64,000 nucleotides of DNA from Macrostomum hystrix (Eukaryota > Platyhelminthes > Macrostomidae): assembly GCA_950097015.1 (NCBI GenBank), contig CATNEN010000039.1, positions 11,696,001 to 11,760,000 on the forward strand, read 5' to 3'. The notes below the pieces were generated by a model that was not told where the DNA came from, did not search any database, and saw nothing but the letters and a program-made list of their open reading frames with translations. Shown piece after piece: positions 55,126 through 64,000 of the stretch; within the stretch, counting starts at the first letter, position 1; each line of letters opens with the position of its first letter. Made by a program: the position numbers and the translations under genes.

Positions 55126-55994
55126 TATTTTTGGCGTGAATCTTTGCCGTCGACTCTAAGTTATGGCTTCTCGACATAGACCAAGACATGAATTAGAGCC
55201 GTTTTCCCAATCTAATTCATTATCTTTCCGCGCCTCCCTAGGGAAGTTGATCGTAAAATAAGCGCGCAAACCGACCAAAGTGCATTGCTGGTAGCCTGCA
55301 GACTCAGTGTCTGCTGCTCGATGGAAGTCTAACTTGCCTATAGATGAAAAAGAATAACAAATGTCCTAAAGAAAAAACTACTTCAAAATGCATGAAAAAA
55401 AGAAAATGTCTTTGGAAGTTTTCAGGCAGCCAGTTAAGCATCCATTAGAGGGTATTATCATCGCACTTATCATCGCACTAGATCATTTAAACAATCGAGA
55501 TACTTAAAAATAAAGTTTTACATAAATCAATTTATTAATTAACTGAAGCAAAACAGGAGGCAAGATTAATAAGTGCGGCAGACACAATTAAAACATTTTT
55601 ATGTTTCATTATTTATTCTTCATTAGCATAATGTCGGTTTTTTTCTATAAAAATGTATACCGTATGAAGTTTGAAATATGTGAAGAGTGAATAGATTCAT
55701 TTTGAAGTATTTTTTTCTAAACTACCAACGCGTTTAATGACTTCATTGCAGCCCTATCTCAGGACCTCTTGTTTGCGCATGTGCATGCGAAGATAATTAA
55801 TATTGTAGTCAGGCATCAAATAAAAGAAAAAGCAGAACAAAATTAAAATAGAACATAGGTTTGTTAGTTTAAACGCCACAGGTAAGCTGTTTTAAGAATT
55901 ATTACAAATTTTTTCGATGAAAGTTTAGATTTCGTAAAAAAATTCTGTAAAAACATTCATTTACCTAGAATACATGTGTTGTTCCTGAACCTTA
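55126..55994. other. Intergenic, AT-rich; nothing recognised
   Basis: No gene, RNA or repeat that I can support. Confidence 0.4.
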
Positions 55995-56412
55995 AACGAC
56001 TTCGCACCCACCTCACTCCGTAACCTCTCACTCCGTAACTACCTCACTCCGCACCCACCTGACTCCGCATCCACCTCACTCCGCACCCACCTCACTCCGC
56101 ACCCAACTCACTCCGTAACTACCTCACTCCGCACCCACTTCACTCCGCACCCACCTCACTCCGCACCCACCTCACTCCGCACCCACTTCACTCCGCACCC
56201 ACTTCACTCCGCACCCACCTCACTCCGGACCCACCTCACTCCGCACCCACCTCACTCCGCACCCACTTCACTCCGCACCCACCTCACTCCGCACCCACCT
56301 CACTCCGCACCCACTTCACTCCGCACCCAACTCACTCCGTAACCACCTCACTCCGCACCCACCTCACTCCGCACCCACCTCACTCCGCACCCAACTCACT
56401 CCGTACCCACCA
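55995..56412. repeat. 16-bp minisatellite (CACCCACCTCACTCCG)
   Basis: About 26 copies with CACCCACTTCACTCCG, CACCCAACTCACTCCG and TAACTACCTCACTCCG variants. The edges are less regular. Confidence 0.95.
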
Positions 56413-57220
56413 ACCTTTATCAGCACCCACCCTCTTAGCCCCTTAAACTGCGATGACCTTTAAACTGTTCGGCAGCAATCATGCTAGAAAACATGCAAGG
56501 ATATTACTGCGCAAAGTATGTCAAAGCTAAAAATGGATAATTAAATCATATGTTCTGCAGGAGGATTCTACAGGATTCTACAGGAGTCTAATTGCTCACA
56601 CAAATAACCGGTTGAGATAGGAAAACGCTTTGCTAAGCTACTCCGTCTATAAATGTATTTCACGCTGTGAGTACACAGTGGGAAAGAGAGCTGCTCGGTA
56701 AGCCAAAAAAGCTGAAAATAAAAGCGACTGAATCAAATGAGGATAACAGTCTGCTGTAGGTATTTTTTGCGCAAAAGAACACAGATTAATCAGGTGCTCC
56801 AAATCAGACGCTAGATTTAACGCGAAACGGGACATCGTCAGAAATTCATGCATTTTTTCATTTACGACACGACCATTCCAGTAATTTTTACGAAAATGAT
56901 GAAGCAGAAAAAAATGCCATGTAAAATGTAGTATAGAGATAATGACTGTCATCAAAGAGCAGGTTGACAGGCTTGAAGCAAGGCAGTTTTTATGTTAATT
57001 AAGCAGACGGAAAAGCGCCACAGTTAGAATTTTTTCTGACGGAAACATTTTCGTCGAGAACGTCGACGAGAAAACGAGCTACAATCGTATTTTATAATAG
57101 TGGCCCACACATAAATTTTTTCGTCTTTAAATATTGTCGTCTTTAAAAAGCATTTTCCATATCGTCAATGAACATTATACGAGTATAATGTGTTTTAAGT
57201 ACAATTTTTCGATCTTTAAT
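56413..57220. other. Intergenic; no gene established
   Basis: A minus-strand frame of 102 codons (56955-56647) starting with ATG is hydrophobic at its N terminus and otherwise featureless; I do not support it as a gene. Confidence 0.3.
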
Positions 57221-57500
57221 TAATATTCTAGATCGTCAGTACATATTCTAGATCGTCAGTACATATTCTAGATCGTCAGTACATATTCTAGATCGTCAGT
57301 ACATATTCTAGATCGTCAGTACATATTCTAGTTCGTCAGTACATATTCTAGATCGTCAGTACATATTCTAGATCGTCAGTACATATTCTAGATCGTCAGT
57401 ACATATTCTAGATCGTCAGTACATATTCTAGATCGTCAGTACATATTCTAGATCGTCAGTACATATTCTAGATCGTCAGTACATATTCTAGATCGTTAGT
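57221..57500. repeat. 20-bp minisatellite (TCGTCAGTACATATTCTAGA), 3' of the P2X stop
   Basis: About 14 nearly identical copies (one GTTCG variant near 57331). It lies 95-375 nt beyond the P2X stop codon on the coding side, so it may be in the 3' UTR; a minus-strand ATTAAA lies beyond it at 57215-57220. Confidence 0.95.
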
Positions 57501-57594
57501 AAACATGCTAGATAACCAAAAACAATTTTAGATTATCTTAGGAGGCCTTTCAAAATGACTCGCCCGTTGTCAGACTGTCAGACTGATCTTTGAA

Positions 57595-60500
57595 TCAGCA
57601 GCGAGTGTCACCCATGCCTACAGTGTCGTCATGGCTGCCGGTCTGGCAGCTGCTGTCGCTGTTATCCTCATCTTCGTCCTCAAAGTCGTCGTCGTGCTCT
57701 CCAAAGTGGCCCGAGTTAATAGTGCACGACGAAGCGTTTTCATTCTGAGAAGCCGACATGTAGGGAAAAGAGTTCAGAGAGCCGCGAGGATTGAACGGGC
57801 CATGAGCTGAAATTGTTATTTTAGTAAGCAGTGCACTTTTTGATTGAAATTTTGAAGCTACATGTGACCTACTTGCAATGCATGCAAGGTAGGGGTGTCT
57901 TTGACATTGCGGTTAACGCGTTTACGTCTCGCACCATGGTCCCTAGCTGAGTTTGAATCCGTAGCCAGGCCAAATTAGTTTGGGGCGCAGCAGCGGAGTG
58001 AAGGCTTGGGGTGTCGTTCAATTTTCGCCCCATAAAGGCCAATTCCCAAGGCACAGTGAAAACAGTACAGTGCATGATAAAAGGACGATGAAAAAGTTTA
58101 GGCAGATAATATATATACACACCTACATGAGTTGGTATCTGTCTGTATGCGTGGTCTTCAGGATTAAGTGTAATGGTAGAATCGCCTCTCTCTGGCTCCG
58201 AGGCTACTCAAATCATTCGGAGATTAGGAGTTACGACAAAATACTCGAACCACTTACACTCGATCGCTGAAATGGAGTCAAGCTGTAGATGCTGCTGCTG
58301 CGGATGCTGGTGCAGACCATTGTTCGAATCCAGATACTCAACTTCGTCGCCAATCGTAGAGCAGGTCTTGTCGCGATGCGCATCTTGGAAGCGAGCTTGA
58401 CGCTGGTTCTCCTGGGACATCGCCCGACTGGATCCTCGGGGGCCGCCGCCGGCGCGCTTCTTCTTGTAGACATTCGAGGCGCTCTTAAGGCGACCCGGCT
58501 TCTGCTGCTTCGGTGGCGGTACTCGACCGCTCTCGGTCAGCGTTTTGGCGCGCTCAATTTCGCGACGCTTCACCTGCGTGAATGCGTTAAAATCGTCTGC
58601 TCTGCTTTCTGCTTTTTTTCTAAGCAGACGCCACTTCTATCGTGATTTTTTGTCTCTTGTCTCCGGAAGAAAGTGCACTATGCATCTCTTCGATTGCGAA
58701 GCTCGAAAAACAGATTTCTTTGTTGAACTAATGTCCCTATCGACAGAAATTTTATTATCTAATTAGTAATACGAACTAAACAATACGCTCGTAGCTTCAT
58801 AAAATGGCACTCAAAATAAAGAAACACGAATCTATTTAGAAATTTTAGGCCGATTATCTAAGACACTCTTTTGTAGAAATCTTTCGGCAGAAGAATGCTC
58901 TTTAGAAGCATTATCTTAAAATACTCGTAGAACCTTTACAAGGCACAGTTAAAGTGAACACTGCCTGACAATGACAAAGTGAGCCTGTTCTCAGGACCCA
59001 GCGGAATGGGAAGAATTGCCTCACTTAGTTAAGAGCGAATGTGCATTTTCGACAGCGCTCCTGCAAACTTTTTGGTTACCAAAAAATAGCTTCTTGAACG
59101 AAAATAGTCAAATTCAAAGGTTCCTTCACTTGTCATTTTAAGGGCACGTGGCCCTATGTTCATTTTACTTTTCTCTACTTCTTTTTTTAAAGGCTTCCTT
59201 CAGTCTGAGCCTCCTTGGTCTCAACATGACGAGCCCTGGGAAAGGGAAATCTTACACGACACATGAGAAGCATTGGGTTTGGTTAGCTGCTGATCAAATA
59301 GCCCAAGTTAATTATTCCTGAGTCAGCAGTTCATGCCAGGTTTGAATTTCATCCAACCAATGTCCTATCTAAAATTAGCCAATATGGTGAGCGGGATTCG
59401 AAACTGGACAGACATGGCGGCCGGATTCCTTAGATAACACCAATACTCGATGACCGGTGATATCCCAGGAGCAGCCACTGAGAATCGAGGGATTGGCATT
59501 GAATTATTAATGAACGAAATTCAGACGAAAGCCTTCAAGGATTAGATGGGGCACTGACTGTGCCTTGCATTTTTTGCTTAAATTTTCTGTACTGGTGTTT
59601 TTTCAGTATAGTGAGTACAGAACTCATTTATTAAAAGCTCAATCACTAATCACAGCCAACGTGCTTGTTCTAGTTAAAATCTTACTTAGCTGCTGTAGAT
59701 GGTTCTGTGAAAGTACATAGTGACATAAACCCTTCACTTTAGTCTGTGCTTAGAGTAGGTTTAACTTTCTTGTGTAGACCTTTAAGAAACGACTTATCGA
59801 TCGTAGTTGACTTCATTCGCATTTGTGTTTTAGATAAAAGCATTTTCTAAAGAACTGAATTATAAATATGAAGCAACATTTTTTTCGTTTATTTAGCTGC
59901 AGATCAATGCACCGTGTATTTTTTACCTAATTTTTAAAGATTTCATCCATTTAGTTAATCGTATTCCGTCACATTCCCAGTATATACGAGCTAAAAATAC
60001 ATATTATCAAATTCAACTCGCCTATTCTATATCACCGTTTCTCATCACATCCCAATCCCGACTGATCCTTATTACCCTATCGCTTTTTCCCATTCCATCA
60101 TATCATAATTTCTCCCATCCAATCCAATCCATCCCATCTCATCCCATCTCATCCCATCCCATCCCATCCCATCCCATCCCATCCCATCCCATCCCATCCA
60201 ATCCATCCCATCCCATCCCATCTCATCCCACCCCATCCCATCCCATCCCATCACATCCAATCCCATCCCATCCCATACCATCACATCCAATCCCATCCTA
60301 TCCCATCCTATCCCATACCATCCCATCCAATCCCATCCAATCCCATCTCATCCCATACCATCCCATCCAATTTCATCTCATCCAATCCCATACCATCCCA
60401 TTCCATCCCATCCCATACCATCCCATCCCATCCCATACCATCACATCCAATCCCATCATATCCCATCCTATCCCATACCATCCCATCCAATCCCATTCCA

Positions 60501-61713
60501 TCCGATCCCATCCTATCCCATCCCATCCCATCCAATCCCATCCCATCTCATCCAATCCCATCCCATCCCATACTAACCCATCCTATCCCATGCTATCCCA
60601 TCCTATCCCATATCATCCCATCCCATCCAATCCCATCCCATCCCATCCAATCCCACCCCATCTCATCCAATCCCATCCCATCCCATACTATCCCATCCAA
60701 TCCTATCCCATACCATCCCATCCCATCCCATTCTATCCAATCCCATCCCATCCCATCCCATCCGATCCATCCCATCCCATCCGATCCCATCCCATCCAAT
60801 CCCATCCCATCACATCATTTCAATATCTATCCCATATCAGTCCACCTCGAAAAAACTCACAAAACTTTGATCGCCCAGTCTCACCTTGTCGATCTTGGCC
60901 TGGCGGTACTTTTTCCGCTTGCGCATAATGTTGAGCACGATGATGTCGCAGAGCACGGTGGCCAGTGTGAGCAGTGCCAGGCCGGAGCCCAGGTTCATTG
61001 TGAAGTTCAATATATCGAATTTTCCGCCGCGTCCAGTAACGCTGATGAAAAACTGGATGCCGAAGGCTTTCACCAAGGTGCGCCGATGGATGCCGTTTTC
61101 CTCGTAGTGATAGGCGTGACTGGGCGGAAGTGAAAAATTTAGCACTATTGTTTTGAAGCCTTCTGTCAATACTATCTCATCCTATTTGATCCCATCTCAT
61201 CCTATTTGATCCCATCTCATCCTATTTGATCCCATCTCATCCTATTCGATCCCATCTCATCCCAACTCAATCCCATCTCATCCTATTCGATCCCATCTCA
61301 TCCTATTCGATCCCATCTCATCCTATTCGATCCCATCTCATCCTATTCGATCCTATCGCATCCTATTCGATCCCATCTCATCCTATTCGATCCCATCTCA
61401 TCCTATTCGATCCTATCGCATTCTATTCGATCCCATCTCATCCTATTCGATCCCATCTCATCCTATTCGATCCCATCTCATCCTATTCGATCTTTTATTC
61501 AATCTCAATCGGTCCCATTCTATATTTTTTCCCAAAACTTTTTAGATAGCCTACTTGTAAGTAGCACTGAAGGGTTTTACAATAAAGCTCACCGAAAATT
61601 CCAGCCCTGTCCAACTTTGCCATCTTCAAGGCTGCGGAATTTGTACTCAGGCTTGCAGTAGTCTTCGTCGTAGTCGAAGTTGCACTCCCAGTGGATGTCA
61701 ATGGCCACCATGC
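57595..61713 (-). CDS. P2RX: P2X purinoceptor, 3' half (partial)
   Basis: An ATP-gated cation channel of the plasma membrane; functional channels are trimers. Four exons are present: 61713-61593, 61119-60885, 58573-58258 and 57806-57595 (stop 57597-57595), all in phase. The first gives VAIDIHWECNFDYDEDYC, YKFRSLED and GWNFR; the NFR is the conserved ATP-contact motif. The second has RTLVKAFGIQFFI, GKFDI and TM2 (NLGSGLALLTLATVLCDIIV), then the family's YxxxK trafficking motif as YRQAK. The third and fourth encode a long cytoplasmic tail of about 180 residues: basic first (KVKRREIERAKTLTESGR, KKKRAGGG), then acidic (EHDDDFEDEDEDNSDSS), ending GDTRC. The tail is much longer than in most P2X subtypes and unlike P2X7. 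TM1 and most of the ectodomain lie upstream, beyond the window or hidden in 61714-64000, where I see no exon. Confidence 0.94.
57895..58068 (+). mobile_element. SINE-A copy 7, head half (P2X intron)
   Basis: Plus orientation. Head GGTTAACGCGTTTACGTCTC, GCACCATGGTCCCTAGCTGA and GTTTGAATCCG (B-box-like), then TTTGGGGCGCAGCAGCGGAG, GAAGGCTTGGGG and CCAAGGCACAGTGAAAAC. It ends inside the body, so the 3' half is lost. It is antisense to the P2X gene. Confidence 0.82.
58955..59072 (+). mobile_element. SINE-A copy 8, degraded 3' part (P2X intron)
   Basis: Carries CACTGCCTGACAATGACAAA, TTCTCAGGA, AATGGGAAGAATTGCCTC and GCGCTCCTGCAA in the order of the SINE-A 3' half, with an internal deletion. No head. 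Confidence 0.6.
60090..60832. repeat. Pentameric satellite (ATCCC)n with CCAAT and ATACC variants, in a P2X intron
   Basis: About 150 pentamers, mostly ATCCC, interrupted by ATCCA, ATACC, ATCTC and ATCAC. It ends about 50 bp before the exon at 60885. On the transcribed (minus) strand it reads GGGAT repeats, with stretches of four or more GGG runs two bases apart (around 60140-60200 and 60740-60760). The DGMGWDGMGWD open frames are artefacts. Confidence 0.95.
61165..61495. repeat. 20-bp minisatellite (CGATCCCATCTCATCCTATT) in a P2X intron
   Basis: About 16 copies; the left ones have TTGATCCC and the others TCGATCCC or TCGATCCTATCGCAT. It occupies about 70% of the 473-bp intron 61120-61592. 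Confidence 0.95.
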
Positions 61714-61734
61714 CTGAAGTGCGATTCGAACATT

Positions 61735-62690
61735 GAGATTAGACCAGTGAGATTAGACCAGTGAGATTAGACCAGTGAGATTAGACCAATGAGATTAGAC
61801 CATTGAGATTAGACCAGTGAGATTAGACCAATGAGATTAGACCATTGAGATTAGACCAATGAGATTAGACCAGTGAGATTAGACCGTTGAGATTAGACCA
61901 GTGAGATTAGACCAGTGAGATTAGACCAGTGAGATTAGACCAATGAGATTAGACCATTGAGATTCGACCATTGAGATTAAACCATTGAGATTAGATCGGT
62001 GAGATTAGACCATTGAGATTATACCTTTGAGATTATACAATTGAGATTAGACCAGTAAGATTAGACCCATGAGATTAGACCATTGAGATTAGACCAATGA
62101 GATTAGACCATTGAGATTAGACCAGTGAGATGAGACCAGTGAGATTAGACCAATGAGATTAGACCTTGAGATTAGACTAATGAGATTAGACCATTGAGAT
62201 TAGACCAGTGAGATTAGACCAATGAGATTAGACCAATGAGATTCGACCAGTGAGATTAGACCAGTGAGATTAGACTAATGAGATTAGACCATTGAGATTA
62301 GACCAGTGAGATTAGACCAATGAGATTAGACCAATGAGATTCGACCATTGAGATTAGACCAATGAGATTAGACCATTGAGATTAGACCGTTGAGATTAGA
62401 CCAGTGAGATTAGACCGTTGAGATTCGACCATTGAGATTCGACCATTGAGATTAAACCATTGAGACTAAACCATTGAGATTAGACCAGTGAGATTAGACC
62501 AATGAGATTAGACCAGTGAGATTAGACCGTTAAGATTAGACCTTTGAGATTCGACTATTGAGATTCGACCATTGAGATTCAACCATTGAGATTAGACCAG
62601 TGAGATTAGATCGGTGAGATTATACCTTTGAGATTCGACCTTTGAGATTTGACCAGTGAGATTAGACCAACGAAATTGTACAGTGTGAGA
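61735..62690. repeat. 14-bp minisatellite (GAGATTAGACCAGT)
   Basis: About 68 copies starting some 20 bp upstream of the P2X exon at 61713, so probably in its preceding intron. The last two or three bases vary (CAGT, CAAT, CATT, CGTT); diverged units (TTCGACC, TAAACC, TATACCTT) grow more common to the right. Confidence 0.96.
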
Positions 62691-63215
62691 CAGGTTAAGA
62701 CTTTTTCCGGAATATCAAGGTCTGGAAGAATCTAGTCTTAACTATAGGCTCTGGAAATGAAAATGCTTTTGATTTCAATATTAAAAAGACTTGCTGATTT
62801 GAAAAGTCCAAATCCAAGGTTTATGGAGTCATTCCCGGGTGAAAAGTTACAAATCTAATCAGAATTTTTATCTAATTGGTGGAAATAATTTTATGAGGCG
62901 ACGTAGCTAGAAACAAGATTGTAAATTTTCGACGACTTAATTTGCTGCGCAATCCATAACTTACTGCAACTTACTGCAATCCATAACTTACTGCAACTTA
63001 CTGCAATCCATCACTTCACAAAAGCTACCGCAAAAAGTCTGCTTGCCTTTGACCTCATTTTGTTACCAAAATCCGTGATTGCATCTTAATTAGTAGCTTC
63101 CTCCGGTGTGGCCTAAATAGTACAGGGATACATTTAAAATGTGTGCTGTGCTGGTCACAGTTGAATCTGTTTCTGCACCTGACGCCCTGAACCTACTCTT
63201 CATTCTGAGTTTAGA
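62691..63215. other. Unique sequence between two arrays
   Basis: A short local duplication (CTTACTGCAATCCATAACTTACTGCAA type, three times) lies at 62957-63013. I looked for an upstream P2X exon here and found none. Confidence 0.45.
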
Positions 63216-63220
63216 AAATC

Positions 63221-64000
63221 AGTTTGATTGATTTGGTTCAGGAACTAGCTCTCAGTTTGATTGATTTGGTTCAGGAACTAGCTCTCAGTTTGATTGATTT
63301 GGTTCAGGAACCAGCTCTCAGTTTGATTGATTTGGTTCAGGAACTAGCTCTCAGTTTGATTGATTTGGTTCAGGAACTAACTCTCAGTTTGATTGATTTG
63401 GTTCAGGAACCAGCTCTCAGTTTGATTGATTTGGTTCAGGAACTAGCTCTCAGTTTGATTGATTTGGTTCAGGAACTAGCTCTCAGTTTGATTGATTTGG
63501 TTCAGGAACTAGCTCTCAGTTTGATTGATTTGGTTCAGGAACTAGCTCTCAGTTTAATTGATTTGGTTCAGGAACTAACTCTCAGTTTGATTGATTTGGT
63601 TCAGGAACTAGCTCTCAGTTTGATTGATTTGGTTCAGGAACTAGCTCTCAGTTTGATTGATTTGGTTTAGGAACCAGCTCTCAGTTTGATTGATTTGGTT
63701 TAGGAACTAGCTCTCAGTTTGATTGATTTGGTTCAGGAACTAGCTCTCAGTTTGATTGATTTGGTTCAGGAACCAGCTCTCAGTTTGATTGATTTGGTTC
63801 AGGAACCAGCTCTCAGTTTGATTGATTTGGTTCAGGAACCAGCTCTCAGTTTGATTGATTTGGTTCAGGAACCAGCTCTCAGTTTGATTGATTTGGTTCA
63901 GGAACCAGCTCTCAGTTTGATTGACTTGGTTCAGGAACTAACTCTCAGTTTGATTGATTTGGTTCAGGAACTAGCTCTCAGTTTGATTGATTTGGTTCAG
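63221..64000. repeat. 33-bp minisatellite, running off the window end
   Basis: About 23.5 copies of a 33-bp unit (TTTGATTGATTTGGTTCAGG followed by AACTAGCTCTCAG). AACTAG/AACCAG/AACTAA variants form blocks. Because 33 is a multiple of three the plus strand stays open as LIDLVQELALS repeats for 148 codons, until TAG replaces CAG near 63668; with no start, splice or flank support I treat this as non-coding. Confidence 0.96.

Noticed and set aside
56647-56955. Minus-strand 102-codon ORF as a membrane peptide gene
   Set aside because: A hydrophobic start but no conserved motif, no promoter or poly(A) signal, and AT-driven composition.
60837-60884. Extension of the P2X exon past AKIDK as VRLGDQSFVSFFEVD
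   Set aside because: This is intron read-through: gtgaga is a good donor and the next exon (58573) continues in phase with a sensible basic tail.
60072-60928. Asp/Gly/Trp/Met-rich frames (DGMGWDGMGW)
   Set aside because: A pentameric satellite in the P2X intron.
62691-63215. Possible upstream P2X exon between the 14-bp and 33-bp arrays
   Set aside because: No frame resembles the P2X ectodomain and no acceptor/donor pair encloses an open segment in the right phase.
63224-63670. 148-codon frame with an exact 11-residue LIDLVQELALS repeat
   Set aside because: The 33-bp period keeps the frame open, but no start, splice or non-repeat coding sequence is attached and later copies contain stops. 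I kept it only as a repeat.

Overview
This is a eukaryotic, almost certainly metazoan, nuclear window. The evidence is intron-containing genes with GT-AG (and one GC-AG) splice sites, a P2X ion channel, a rhodopsin-family GPCR, a type II PKA regulatory subunit, a SAXO-type axonemal protein, tRNA-derived SINEs and TA-flanked transposons. Coding exons are GC-rich in an AT-richer background. An invertebrate, perhaps a spiralian such as a flatworm, fits best, but no single gene fixes the phylum and I hold that loosely.

Plus-strand genes in the left half: a two-exon PKA RII subunit (493-2184, 410 aa), a five-exon SAXO/FAM154-type microtubule protein (6902-13497, 473 aa), a five-exon inositol polyphosphate 1-phosphatase (19690-26594, 387 aa), and a one-exon secreted cationic peptide precursor (34839-35105, 88 aa). 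Minus-strand genes in the right half: a ten-exon gene for a 1106-aa, mostly low-complexity protein of unknown function (37519-46207), an intronless GPCR (50134-51438), and the 3' half of a P2X receptor (57595-61713) whose 5' exons lie beyond the window. I assembled the multi-exon models by hand; every splice phase closes in frame.

By my approximate boundaries about a quarter of the window is tandem repeat: more than twenty minisatellite or satellite arrays, nearly all with a private monomer (5 to 89 bp, with several at 14, 16 and 20 bp). Many sit inside introns and fill most of them. Dispersed repeats include a SINE family with eight copies (SINE-A), a second tRNA-headed SINE (SINE-B, two copies), non-LTR reverse-transcriptase tails, a broken Tc1/mariner transposase, a hAT-like end and a 986-bp element with 137-bp inverted repeats.

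The genes do not form an operon or pathway cluster. Their roles are cAMP signalling (PKA RII), inositol phosphate turnover (INPP1), cilia (SAXO), extracellular ATP sensing (P2X), a peptide-type GPCR and a candidate host-defence peptide. The points most worth a second look are the intron-filling private minisatellites, the candidate antimicrobial peptide, the unknown 1106-aa protein with a cluster of RRxS sites, the intron of the PKA gene whose 5' end mimics the next exon, and the GPCR lacking the DRY motif.
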